Source: Curtobacterium sp. 9128
GTDB taxonomy: Bacteria > Actinomycetota > Actinomycetes > Actinomycetales > Microbacteriaceae
DNA length: 64,000 nt
Assembly (NCBI RefSeq): GCF_007673775.1
Contig: NZ_VEAF01000003.1
Coordinates: forward strand, 186,001 to 250,000
Direction of reading: 5' to 3'
Part shown: positions 10,755-19,078 of the stretch, piece by piece
Numbering within the stretch: position 1 is the first letter of the stretch
Layout: every line of letters begins with the position of its first letter
The notes under the pieces: model-generated
What the model was told of the DNA's origin: nothing
Database searches by the model: none
What the model saw: the letters and a program-made list of their open reading frames with translations, nothing else
Program-made: the position numbers and the translations under genes

Positions 10755-11473
10755 CCGCCGTCCTCCGACTCCACGACGTCACGAAGACGTACGGCGACGT
10801 GCACGCGCTCCGCGGGGTGTCCCTCGAGGTCGATGCGGGCGAACTCGTCGCCGTCGTCGGACCGTCCGGTTCCGGGAAGTCGACGATGCTCAACGTGGTC
10901 GGCACCCTCGACCGGCCGACCTCGGGCACGGTGACGATCGCCGGCGCAGACGTCGACACCATGTCCGACGACGACCTGTCGATGCTCCGCGCGGACCACA
11001 TCGGCTTCGTCTTCCAGCACTTCCACCTGCAGCCGGGAGCGACCGCGACCGAGAACGTCGCCGACGGCCTGCTCTACACGGGCGTCGGTCGGCGCCAGCG
11101 GCACCGGCGGGCCGTCGAGGCGCTCGGCCGTGTCGGTCTGGGGCACCGGGCCGACCACCGTCCGGACCAGCTCTCGGGCGGGGAGCAGCAGCGCGTCGCC
11201 ATCGCCCGGGCGATCGTCGGCGATCCGACGATCCTGCTCGCCGACGAGCCGACCGGCGCGCTCGACACGGCGTCCGGGGCGGCGATCCTGGACCTCCTGC
11301 GCGAGCTCAACGCCGGCGGGACGACCGTGCTCGTCATCACGCACGACCTGGAGCTCGCCGCGTCCCTGCCGCGGCAGGTGCGGATGCGTGACGGAGCGGT
11401 GCAGGACGACTCCGGCACCGGCAACGGATCCGACGCCGCGACGCTCGCCAGCGCGATCCGGGGCGTCCGGTGA
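10751..11473 (+). CDS. ABC transporter ATP-binding protein, MacB/LolD type
   Basis: Energises the efflux complex. 240 residues with Walker [10 protein letters not shown] at 37-45, Q-loop [14 protein letters not shown], signature [14 protein letters not shown], Walker B ILLADEP and the H-switch histidine in VITHDLE. All catalytic motifs are present. Starts at ATG 10751 overlapping the adaptor stop; its own stop overlaps the permease start (GTG 11470). Confidence 0.94.
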   Translation: MTAVLRLHDVTKTYGDVHALRGVSLEVDAGELVAVVGPSGSGKSTMLNVVGTLDRPTSGTVTIAGADVDTMSDDDLSMLRADHIGFVFQHFHLQPGATATENVADGLLYTGVGRRQRHRRAVEALGRVGLGHRADHRPDQLSGGEQQRVAIARAIVGDPTILLADEPTGALDTASGAAILDLLRELNAGGTTVLVITHDLELAASLPRQVRMRDGAVQDDSGTGNGSDAATLASAIRGVR

Positions 11474-12660
11474 GCGCGCGGCGACCGGGCGTCTCCGTCG
11501 GCGACCTGCTCCGCCTCGGCGTCTTCGGCCTGCGCACCCGCCCGACACGGGTCGTGCTCTCCGCGCTCGGCATCGCGATCGGCATCGCGGCGATGATCGC
11601 CGTCGTGGGCATCTCCTCGTCGAGCAAGGCGAAGCTCGACCAGGTCCTCGACGCCCTCGGCACGAACGTGCTCACCGCGACGCAGGCGAACGGCTTCGGG
11701 ACGCCGGAACCCCTGCCGGACACCGCGCTCGAGTCGGTGCTGCGGCAGGACGACGTCGAGGACGCCGCCGCCGTGGGCGTCACCCCGGAGGGGCGGGTGT
11801 ACCGCAACCCGTACATCCCGGCGCCGGAGACGAAGGGCATCGCCGTCGCCGCGGCCTGGGGCGACGTCCCGCGGGTCCTTGGCGGCACCGTGCGGTCCGG
11901 CCGGTGGATCGACGACCGGGTGGACGCACCCCCGCAGGCCGTCCTCGGCGCGGCTGCTGCGGCGGCTCTCGGGATCGAGACCGTCGACCAGGACACCCGT
12001 GTCTGGACGGGCGGCCAGTGGGTCCAGGTGGTCGGGGTCCTCGACCCGCTCCAGCTCGCGGCCGACCTCGACGCCACGGTGTTCGTCCCGCGGGGCTTCG
12101 CGGAGCAGCTCGGTTTCGACGGCGCCCCGACGGCGGTCTACACGCGCGTCGACCCGGAGCGTGTGGAGCAGTCCCGCGACGTCCTCGCGCGCGCGATCCG
12201 CCCGGGAGCGCCCCAGGACGTCGGCGTCACCCGGCCGTCCGACGCGCTGGCGGCGAAGACCGCGACCGACGACTCGTTCACCGGCCTGCTCGTCGGCATC
12301 GGCGGCGTCGCCCTGCTCGTCGGCGGGATCGGCGTCGCGAACACGATGGTGATCACGGTGCTCGAGCGACGCGCCGAGGTGGGCGTCCGCCGTGCGCTCG
12401 GTGCCCGGCGACGGCACATCCGCGACCAGTTCCTGGTCGAGTCGCTCCTGCTGTCCCTCCTCGGCGGCGTGGCGGGTGTGGTCATCGGCGTCGGCGTGAC
12501 GATCGGGTTCGCCGTCGGGCAGGGCTGGCCGGTTGCGATCCCGCTCTGGGCCGTCGGGGGCGGACTCGCTGCCACGGTCGTCATCGGCGGCGTCTCGGGG
12601 CTCTGGCCCGCGGCGCGCGCAGCGCGCATCCCACCGACGACGGCGCTGGCCGCCGTGTAG
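11470..12660 (+). CDS. ABC transporter permease, FtsX/MacB family
   Basis: 396-residue permease with the MacB layout: one N-terminal TM ([22 protein letters not shown]), a large extracytoplasmic domain (about 55-270), then three C-terminal TMs beginning [36 protein letters not shown], the FtsX signature. With the adaptor and ATPase it forms a mechanotransmission-type exporter, likely for peptides or antibiotics. The terminator at 12676 closes the operon. Confidence 0.93.
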   Translation: MSARRPGVSVGDLLRLGVFGLRTRPTRVVLSALGIAIGIAAMIAVVGISSSSKAKLDQVLDALGTNVLTATQANGFGTPEPLPDTALESVLRQDDVEDAAAVGVTPEGRVYRNPYIPAPETKGIAVAAAWGDVPRVLGGTVRSGRWIDDRVDAPPQAVLGAAAAAALGIETVDQDTRVWTGGQWVQVVGVLDPLQLAADLDATVFVPRGFAEQLGFDGAPTAVYTRVDPERVEQSRDVLARAIRPGAPQDVGVTRPSDALAAKTATDDSFTGLLVGIGGVALLVGGIGVANTMVITVLERRAEVGVRRALGARRRHIRDQFLVESLLLSLLGGVAGVVIGVGVTIGFAVGQGWPVAIPLWAVGGGLAATVVIGGVSGLWPAARAARIPPTTALAAV

Positions 12661-12675
12661 CTGCCCACCGCTCGC

Positions 12676-12722
12676 CCTGGAGGCCCGGTGCCGGTCCGCC
12701 GGACCCGCACCGGGCCTCCAGG
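12676..12722 (+). terminator. Terminator after the efflux operon
   Basis: Perfect 16-bp stem (12676-12691 with 12707-12722) and 15-nt loop. The stem CCTGGAGGCCCGGTGC belongs to the dispersed GGAGG-type hairpin family. It lies between convergent genes and may serve both. Confidence 0.85.
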
Positions 12723-12762
12723 CGGTCGCGGTGACCACGGACCGGCGTGCGCCGGCGGCGGG

Positions 12763-13515
12763 TCAGGCGGCGGCCCAGCGCTCCGTGCCCCAGGTCACCG
12801 GAACGTCCTGCATGAGCAGCACGTCCGAGAACTCGGCGCTGTCGCGGGGGAGCGACGCGATGAACGAGGAGTGCACACGGTGCGCCCGGGCGGCGTGCAC
12901 GCGCCAGGCGTCGGTGTGCAGCTCGAGTCCCTCCAGGCCGCCGCGGTGCCCGGGCGACCATCCCGTGCTGCCCGCGCGGAAGAACGCGGACGCCTCGGCG
13001 ACGTCGCGGAAGACGCTGCTCGTCCAGCGGTGGTCGGGGACGCGCTCGACGTCGACGTCCACCTCGGCGTCGGCGGCGTCGAAGCCGACACGGAAGCGGT
13101 CGCCGTCCTCGTCGACGTCGAACCGGGCGTGCTGGTGGACACCGGGCATCACACGGCCGCCGAGGGCGACGGGGACCCACGACGCGCTGTAGCGCTTCGG
13201 GATGTAGACACCGCGTCGGACGCCGTCGACAGCGTCCCACTCGACGGCGATGCGGTGCGCCGCGTTCTCGGCACCCCACGCGATGCCCCGCGGGACCCAC
13301 GCGGGGCGGAGTCCGGCCATCCGGAGCAGGCACACCCCGGCGACCGCCGACCCGTCGACGACCTGCGGGCGGAGCCCGTCGGGCAGGACCCACCGGAGGG
13401 CGGCCGGGTCGACCCGGAAGTTCACGAGGAGCCGACGGTCGATGCGGGCGACGATGCCGGTCCGGGACGGAGCCGTGGGGTTCGACGGGGCGGCCCGGTG
13501 CGCTGCGGTGGTCAC
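12763..13515 (-). CDS. DUF2071 (YqjF-like) protein
   Basis: 250-residue cytoplasmic protein of the YqjF/DUF2071 group, related in fold to acetoacetate decarboxylase; no activity is established for this branch. Visible family features are the N-terminal DPAALRWVLPDGLRPQVVDG and the central GVYIPKRYSASW and FRAGSTGWSPGHRGG. It is transcribed against the efflux operon and divergently from the sugar ABC operon, with 233 bp between the two starts. Confidence 0.75.
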   Translation of the reverse strand: MTTAAHRAAPSNPTAPSRTGIVARIDRRLLVNFRVDPAALRWVLPDGLRPQVVDGSAVAGVCLLRMAGLRPAWVPRGIAWGAENAAHRIAVEWDAVDGVRRGVYIPKRYSASWVPVALGGRVMPGVHQHARFDVDEDGDRFRVGFDAADAEVDVDVERVPDHRWTSSVFRDVAEASAFFRAGSTGWSPGHRGGLEGLELHTDAWRVHAARAHRVHSSFIASLPRDSAEFSDVLLMQDVPVTWGTERWAAA

Positions 13516-13671
13516 CCGATGGATGCTAGACCCGCTGCGGGTCCTCCACCAGGGGGACCGAATGGTGCCTGGTCATGACCAGTTCGTCAAGCATTCCGCA
13601 GGATTCGTTCGACATCCGTGATCCCCCGGAAACATGCGGATGTCCGCTCCTGTTCCGGCCGCGATCGGTGG

Positions 13672-13729
13672 TTGACATCCCCGCTCCGAGGGTCTTTCAT
13701 TGCGATTACGCAACGTCCTTTCATAAAGG
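13672..13729 (+). promoter_or_regulatory. Promoter with LacI-type operator for the sugar ABC operon
   Basis: A consensus -35 TTGACA (13672-13677) is followed about 17 bp later by a weak -10 region. TTGCG-ATTA-CGCAA (13700-13713) has the typical half-sites of LacI-family operators and overlaps the likely transcription start. A second palindrome, CCTTT-CAT-AAAGG (13717-13729), lies between it and the ribosome site AAGGGAG at 13737. The remainder of the 233-bp gap holds one further inverted repeat, GACATCCG/CGGATGTC, near 13612-13647. No lacI gene is adjacent. Confidence 0.7.
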
Positions 13730-13748
13730 TCGGACCAAGGGAGTCAAC

Positions 13749-15074
13749 GTGACACGCACGCGATTCGCCGCACTCGGTGCGCTCGGCCTGGCAGCCGCGC
13801 TCGCCCTCGCCGGGTGCTCCGCCGGAAGCAACGGAGCTTCCGACAGCGGGACGAAGTCCATCGGCACACCCGATGGCAAGGGCAAGACCATCAACGTCTG
13901 GATCATGAACGGCGACCTCAGCCCGAAGATCCTGTCCGTCGCCGAGCAGCAGTTCACCAAGGCCACCGGCGCCAAGGTGAAGCTCCAGCTGCAGCAGTGG
14001 GACGGCATCACGACGAAGCTCACGACGGCGCTGGCGCAGAAGGACGCTCCGGACATCGTCGACCTGGGCAACACCGACGTTCCCGTGTACGCGGCGACCG
14101 GTGGTCTGATGGACCTCTCGCCGTACAAGAAGGAACTCGCCGACGGGCAGACCTGGCTCTCCGGCCTCGAGGGGCCGGCGACCGTCGACGGCAAGCTCTA
14201 CGGCGCACCGCTCTTCGCCGGCAACCGGGCCGTCATCTACAACAAGAAGACCTGGGCGGACGCGGGGGTCACCAGCGCCCCGACCTCGTACGAGGAGCTC
14301 ACCGCCGACCTCGACAAGGTCAAGGCGGCGAACCCGGCGGCCGACTTCTCCGCGTTCTACATGCCCGGCCAGTACTGGTACGGCGGCCTGCAGTGGGTGT
14401 GGGACGCCGGCGGGCAGATCGCCACGGAGAAGGGCGGCAAGTGGTCCGGGGCGATCGACTCCGCGGACGCGGTCAAGGGCCTGACGGCGTGGAAGGACTT
14501 CCAGAACGACTACTCCGCCACGTCGACGCAGGACATCAACACCGACAAGCCCGCCGAGAGCGACGTGTTCGCGCAGGGGAACACGTCGGCGATCCTCGGT
14601 TCGGCCTGGGAGATCGGGTCGATCACGACCGCGAAGCCCGAGCTCAAGGACCAGATCGGCACCTTCGCCCTGCCGTCGACGACCGCGGGCAAGAACACGC
14701 CGGTCTTCCTCGGCGGCTCGGACCTCGGCATCCCGGCGAAGTCGGCGAACCAGGATCTCGCGCTGTACTACATGAAGATCCTCACCTCGAAGAAGTTCCA
14801 GGAGGACCAGGTCTTCGGTGTGGACGGCTGGGAGCCGAACTCCACGCAGCTCCTCGACGCGGTGTCGAGCAAGGTCGACGAACTCCACAAGCCGTACTTC
14901 GAGGCGGCCTCGACCAGCCGTCCGACGCCGGCCACCCCGGGCTGGGCCACCATCGAGGGCGACGCGAGCTTCCAGTCGATGTTCGCGGACATCGCCACCG
15001 GTCGGAAGTCGCCACAGGAGTCGGCCGACGACTTCTCGAAGCACCTCACCTCGGCGCTCAACGCGAGTCTGTAG
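13749..15074 (+). CDS. Sugar ABC transporter substrate-binding lipoprotein
   Basis: Captures a sugar outside the membrane and hands it to the two permeases encoded next. 441 residues; signal peptide with lipobox LALAGC, then a family-1 solute-binding fold (maltose type) with INVWIMNGDLSPK, QKDAPDIVDLGNTDVPVYA and GGSDLGIPAKSANQDLALYYMKIL. GTG 13749 is supported by AAGGGAG 5 nt upstream; an earlier in-frame start would precede the signal peptide. The operon has no ATPase gene, so a shared ATPase (MsiK-like) elsewhere is likely. The sugar is unknown. Confidence 0.93.
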   Translation: MTRTRFAALGALGLAAALALAGCSAGSNGASDSGTKSIGTPDGKGKTINVWIMNGDLSPKILSVAEQQFTKATGAKVKLQLQQWDGITTKLTTALAQKDAPDIVDLGNTDVPVYAATGGLMDLSPYKKELADGQTWLSGLEGPATVDGKLYGAPLFAGNRAVIYNKKTWADAGVTSAPTSYEELTADLDKVKAANPAADFSAFYMPGQYWYGGLQWVWDAGGQIATEKGGKWSGAIDSADAVKGLTAWKDFQNDYSATSTQDINTDKPAESDVFAQGNTSAILGSAWEIGSITTAKPELKDQIGTFALPSTTAGKNTPVFLGGSDLGIPAKSANQDLALYYMKILTSKKFQEDQVFGVDGWEPNSTQLLDAVSSKVDELHKPYFEAASTSRPTPATPGWATIEGDASFQSMFADIATGRKSPQESADDFSKHLTSALNASL

Positions 15075-15077
15075 TCC

Positions 15078-16118
15078 ATGACCTCGACCGCTGACACGGC
15101 GACCGGCTCGGCTCCCGCCGGGCCGGTCGCCGGCGCCGGGCAGCCGCCCGTCGCCGGCCGGGTCCTCCGACCGACGGGGCGGCGGGGACAGTCCGGTCGC
15201 CCGCCCCGCCCCCGTCGCCGTTCCGTCGGGTCGTCACGCGCGCCGCTCGTGCTGCTCGCGCCGGCCGCGGTGCTCCTGCTGGCGCTCGTGGTCTACCCGC
15301 TCGTCCGGCTGGTCGTCATCTCGTTCCAGGAGTACGGCCTCCGCGCCATCTTCACCGGGCAGGCCGGGTTCGCCGGGCTGACGAACTACACGAACGTCCT
15401 CGGCGACGCGAGCTTCTGGCCCGTGATCCTCCGGACCATCGCCGTCACCGCCTCGATGGTGGTCGGCACACTCGTCATCGGCATGGCGGTGTCGCAGCTG
15501 CTCACCCGGCTCGGCGTCGCGATGCGGACGGTGGTCAGCGTCGTGCTCGTGCTGGCCTGGGCGATGCCGAACGTGGCGTCGAGCCTGGTGTGGCAGTGGC
15601 TGTTCCAGCCGTTCTACGGCGTGCTCAACTGGCTCATCACGCAGATGCGCGTCTTCGGGGACCACACGCAGGACAACTGGGCGTCGCACCCGGGGCAGGC
15701 GTACACGATCGTGTTGAGCCTCGTGATCTGGCAGGCGGTGCCGTTCGTCGCGTTGACGCTCTACGCCGCGCAGTCGCAGATCGCTCCCGAGTACTACGAG
15801 GCCGGGTCGCTCGACGGGGCATCGGCGTGGGCGATGTACCGCGCGATCACCCTGCCGGCCCTCGCACCGACGCTGCTGCTCGTGACGATCCTGTCCGTGA
15901 TCTGGGACTTCAACGTGTTCAACCAGATCTGGCTGCTCACCAGGGGCGGCCCGGAGGACGCGACCCTGACCCTCGGCGTGTGGACGTTCGTGAAGTCCTT
16001 CGTCTCGAACGCCTACGGCCAGGGCGCCGCCATCGCCGTCATCTCGACGGTGATCCTCGGGGCGCTCACCAGCTACTACATCCGCCGGCTCATCCGGAGC
16101 GGGGAGGAAGACCTGTGA
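15078..16118 (+). CDS. Sugar ABC transporter permease, MalF type
   Basis: 346-residue inner-membrane permease with about six TM helices after an N-terminal 50-residue Pro/Arg/Gly-rich cytoplasmic tail. The EAA loop that docks the ATPase reads EYYEAGSLDGASAWAMYRAI followed by TLPALAPTL. Starts 3 nt after the binding-protein gene and overlaps the next permease by 4 nt. Confidence 0.94.
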   Translation: MTSTADTATGSAPAGPVAGAGQPPVAGRVLRPTGRRGQSGRPPRPRRRSVGSSRAPLVLLAPAAVLLLALVVYPLVRLVVISFQEYGLRAIFTGQAGFAGLTNYTNVLGDASFWPVILRTIAVTASMVVGTLVIGMAVSQLLTRLGVAMRTVVSVVLVLAWAMPNVASSLVWQWLFQPFYGVLNWLITQMRVFGDHTQDNWASHPGQAYTIVLSLVIWQAVPFVALTLYAAQSQIAPEYYEAGSLDGASAWAMYRAITLPALAPTLLLVTILSVIWDFNVFNQIWLLTRGGPEDATLTLGVWTFVKSFVSNAYGQGAAIAVISTVILGALTSYYIRRLIRSGEEDL

Positions 16119-16984
16119 CTGCTCCGTCCGTCCGACCGTCCGGCGCCGTACCGAAGGCCCGGAAGCGCAAGCCACGCGTGCTCGCCAACACCATCGCCGT
16201 GCTGTTCTGCCTGGTGTGGGTGTTCCCGATCTACTGGATGGTGAACACCGCGTTCAAGCCGGCCGACGAGGTCACCACGCTCACGCCGATCTGGGCGCCG
16301 CTGCACCCGACGTTCGAGAACTTCACGAGGGCGCTCACGCAGGAGGGGTTCCTCGGCTACCTGCGGAACTCCGCCATCGTCGTGGTCGCCGCCGTCCTCC
16401 TCTCGATCGTGGTCGGCTTCCTGGCCTCGGCGGCCCTCTCGCGCTTCCGGTTCCGGGGCCGTCGGGCGATCCTCGTGGGCATCCTGTTCGTGCAGATGAT
16501 CCCGTCCGGCGCGCTGCTCATCCCGCTGTTCCTGTCGTTCCAGTCGCTCGGGCTGCTGAACAGCTACATCGGGCTGATCCTGGCGTACGTCGCGAGCGTC
16601 CTGCCGTTCTCGATCTGGGTGATGCGCGGGTTCTTCGTCGCGGTCCCGGTCGAGATCGAGGAAGCGGCGAAGACCGACGGCGCGGGGACCTTCCGCATCC
16701 TGTGGAGCGTGCTCTTCCCGCTCGTGATGCCCGGCGTCATCGCCACGAGCGTGTTCGCGTTCATCGCCGCGTGGAACGACTACCTCACCGCGTACGTGAT
16801 GCTCAAGGACCAGTCGATGTACACGCTGCCGGTGTGGCTCGCGGGCTTCTCGACGAACAAGGGGACGGACTTCGGCGGGCTGATGGCGGCCAGCGTGCTG
16901 TTCAGCCTGCCGGTCGTCGTGTTCTTCCTCATCGTCCAGCGCCGACTGGTCAGCGGCATGACCGCGGGGGCGGTCAAGGGGTAG
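16115..16984 (+). CDS. Sugar ABC transporter permease, MalG type
   Basis: 289-residue partner permease. Six TM helices; EAA loop EIEEAAKTDGAGTFRILWSV then LFPLVMPG. GTG 16115 overlaps the stop of the first permease. The perfect 23-bp hairpin at 16999 ends the operon. Confidence 0.94.
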   Translation: MTAPSVRPSGAVPKARKRKPRVLANTIAVLFCLVWVFPIYWMVNTAFKPADEVTTLTPIWAPLHPTFENFTRALTQEGFLGYLRNSAIVVVAAVLLSIVVGFLASAALSRFRFRGRRAILVGILFVQMIPSGALLIPLFLSFQSLGLLNSYIGLILAYVASVLPFSIWVMRGFFVAVPVEIEEAAKTDGAGTFRILWSVLFPLVMPGVIATSVFAFIAAWNDYLTAYVMLKDQSMYTLPVWLAGFSTNKGTDFGGLMAASVLFSLPVVVFFLIVQRRLVSGMTAGAVKG

Positions 16985-16998
16985 TCGCTCGCCCCACC

Positions 16999-17044
16999 AC
17001 GGACGGGAGGCTCGGTGCCAGCTGGCACCGAGCCTCCCGTCCGT
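16999..17044 (+). terminator. Perfect 23-bp palindromic terminator
   Basis: 46-bp loopless palindrome (arms 16999-17021 and 17022-17044) containing GGGAGGCTCGG, the best copy of the dispersed hairpin family. It ends the sugar ABC operon. The 304-bp gap up to the fru regulator otherwise holds three CGAGGTTCC repeat copies and the regulator's promoter. Confidence 0.88.
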
Positions 17045-17080
17045 CGTCGGTGCGCGCCGGGCCGCCACCTAGTGCGGTCT

Positions 17081-17168
17081 CGAGGTTCCACGACTTGCCG
17101 CATGCGTACGACGAGGTTCCGTGAAGTGGCGGTTTCAGCGCTCGAGGTTCCGGAATTGTGGCATCTCG
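17081..17168. repeat. CGAGGTTCC repeat cluster, locus 1
   Basis: Three copies begin with CGAGGTTCC at 17081, 17112 and 17143. The last (17143-17168) is a full 26-bp unit of the form CGAGGTTCCG-N6-TGGCATCTCG, matching units at 30768 and 45425. No coding function is apparent. Confidence 0.75.
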
Positions 17169-17225
17169 GGAGAGGGGCGGGCGAGTGCCGGCGAGGTGCG
17201 GGGGAGGGGCAGCGCAAGAGCACAG

Positions 17226-17255
17226 TTGCGGTTGTGTGGGATTGCGGCGTATGGT
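17226..17255 (+). promoter_or_regulatory. Putative promoter of the fructose operon
   Basis: TTGCGG (17226-17231) and TATGGT (17250-17255), spaced 18 bp, precede the ribosome site GAAGGAG at 17275. CACA and TGTG half-sites around the -35 (CACAGTTGCGGTTGTGTGG) may form the DeoR-type operator. This is a weak prediction. Confidence 0.45.
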
Positions 17256-17288
17256 GCTCGAAACCAACGGGAACGAAGGAGTTCGGGC

Positions 17289-18077
17289 ATGTACGCAACG
17301 GAGCGCCACGACGCCATCGCCGAGCAGCTGCAGGCCGCCGGCCGGGTCTCCGTCGCCGACCTCGCCGAACACTTCGACGTCACGACCGAGACCGTCCGTC
17401 GTGACCTCGACGCCCTCGAGTCCGCCGGCGTCCTCCGCCGCGTGCACGGGGGAGCGGTGCCGGTCGGCCGCTCGAGCGTGGTCGAACTCAGCGTCGCCGA
17501 GCGCGAAGGACAGCACGGTTCCGCCAAGTCCGCGATCGCCCGGGCCGCGATGCGCCTGGTCCCGCCGACCTTCACCGGATCGATCGCCCTCGACGCGGGG
17601 ACGACCTGCGCCGCGGTCGCGTCCGAGCTGGCCCGGTGGGAGCCCGCCGAGCCCGGCGCCACGATCACCGTCGTCACGAACTCGGTCCCGATCGCGGCGA
17701 CCCTGCAGCACAGCGCGCACGTCGAGCTGCACCTGCTCGGCGGTCGCGTCCGTGGGGTCACCAGCGCAGCGGTCGGCACGGCCACCGTCGAGCAGATCGG
17801 CGCGCTCCGCCCCGACATCGCCTTCGTCGGGACGAACGGCCTGTCCGCCGGCTTCGGTCTCAGCACCCCCGACGAGTACGAGGCGGCGGTCAAGGGCGCC
17901 TACGTGCTGGCAGCCCGTCGGAGCGTCGTGCTCGCCGACGCGGCCAAGCACGGCGTCGAGGCGCTCATGCGGTTCGCCCGCCTCGACGAGATCGACACGC
18001 TCGTCACCGACCAGGCCCCGCCCGCCGACCTGGCCGAGGCGCTCGCCGAGTCCGACGTCGAGGTCGTCGTCGCATGA
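17289..18077 (+). CDS. fruR: DeoR-family regulator of fructose use
   Basis: Transcriptional repressor, 262 residues. N-terminal winged HTH (VSVADLAEHFDVTTETVRRDLDAL) and a C-terminal DeoR sensor domain with the phosphosugar-binding LDAGTTCAAVASEL and FVGTNGLSAGFGLSTPD. ATG 17289 is placed by GAAGGAG 7 nt upstream. It overlaps fruK by 4 nt, and the operon context implies it senses fructose 1-phosphate and controls itself, fruK and fruA. The gene name rests on context. Confidence 0.9.
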   Translation: MYATERHDAIAEQLQAAGRVSVADLAEHFDVTTETVRRDLDALESAGVLRRVHGGAVPVGRSSVVELSVAEREGQHGSAKSAIARAAMRLVPPTFTGSIALDAGTTCAAVASELARWEPAEPGATITVVTNSVPIAATLQHSAHVELHLLGGRVRGVTSAAVGTATVEQIGALRPDIAFVGTNGLSAGFGLSTPDEYEAAVKGAYVLAARRSVVLADAAKHGVEALMRFARLDEIDTLVTDQAPPADLAEALAESDVEVVVA

Positions 18078-19078
18078 GCGGTCGCATCGTCACCGTGACG
18101 CCCAACCCGTCGCTCGACCGGACCATCGAACTCGCCGGCGAACTGCAGCGCGGCTCCGTCCAGCGCGCGACCCGGTCCACCGCGGAGCCCGGCGGCAAGG
18201 GCGTCAACGTCTCCCGCGTCGTCGTCGCCAGCGGCGGGGACACGATCGCCGTCCTCCCCGGCGACGAGCTCGACCCCGTCCTGCTCGGCCTCGCGACCCG
18301 CGGCATCCCGACCGCGGCACTGCCCATCGGCGCACCGCTCCGGTCGAACGTCACCGTGACGGAGCCGACCGGCACGACGACGAAGCTCAACGAGCCGGGC
18401 CCGTCCCTCGCCGGGCGCCTCGACGAACTCGCCGCCCTCGTCGCCGCCGCCGCGGACGCCACCCCCACCGGACCCCGCGCCCGCTGGGTCGTCCTCGCCG
18501 GGTCGCTGCCGCCGGGGCTCCCCGACGACGCGCTCGCCGTCCTCGTCCGGGCCGTCCGCGCCCGACACGGCGACGCCGTGCGGATCGCGGTCGACTCCTC
18601 CGGCCTCCCGTTCACCGCGCTGCTGCAGTCCGGCGAGCGGATCGACCTCGTCAAGCCGAACGCCGAGGAACTCGCCGAGGTCGTCGGCGGCGACCCGGAC
18701 GAGTACGAGCGAGACCACGACCTCGCCGCCGCGGCCGCCGAACGCCTCCGCGACCGCGGTGTCGACACGGTGCTGCTCACCCTCGGCAGCGCCGGCGCCG
18801 TGCTGATCGGACCGGACGGCTCCTACGCCGCCGCGGCACCCCGCATCGTCGCCCGTTCCACCGTCGGCGCCGGGGACTCCGCCCTCGCCGGGTACCTCCT
18901 CGCCGAGGTCGCCGGAGCGCCGGCCGACGAGCGCCTCGCCCAGGCCGTCGCCACCGGAGCCGCCGCGGCGGCACTCCCCGGCAGCGACGTCCCCGCCCTC
19001 GACCACACCGACCCGAGCGGCGTCACCGTCACCCGCATCGCCACGACCCCCGCGTCACTGCAAAGGAGCACACCATGA
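18074..19078 (+). CDS. fruK: 1-phosphofructokinase
   Basis: Phosphorylates fructose 1-phosphate from the PTS to fructose 1,6-bisphosphate. 334 residues of the PfkB family: VTPNPSLDRTIEL at the N-terminus, AEPGGKGVNVSRV sugar loop, and the C-terminal catalytic GAGDSALAGYLLAE with the base aspartate. Overlaps both fruR and fruA by 4 nt. Confidence 0.95.
   Translation: MSGRIVTVTPNPSLDRTIELAGELQRGSVQRATRSTAEPGGKGVNVSRVVVASGGDTIAVLPGDELDPVLLGLATRGIPTAALPIGAPLRSNVTVTEPTGTTTKLNEPGPSLAGRLDELAALVAAAADATPTGPRARWVVLAGSLPPGLPDDALAVLVRAVRARHGDAVRIAVDSSGLPFTALLQSGERIDLVKPNAEELAEVVGGDPDEYERDHDLAAAAAERLRDRGVDTVLLTLGSAGAVLIGPDGSYAAAAPRIVARSTVGAGDSALAGYLLAEVAGAPADERLAQAVATGAAAAALPGSDVPALDHTDPSGVTVTRIATTPASLQRSTP

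Noticed and set aside
17158-19074. N-terminal extension of fruA across fruR and fruK
   Set aside because: Out-of-frame shadow of two recognised genes; AAAGGAG and the EIIA domain place the start at 19075.
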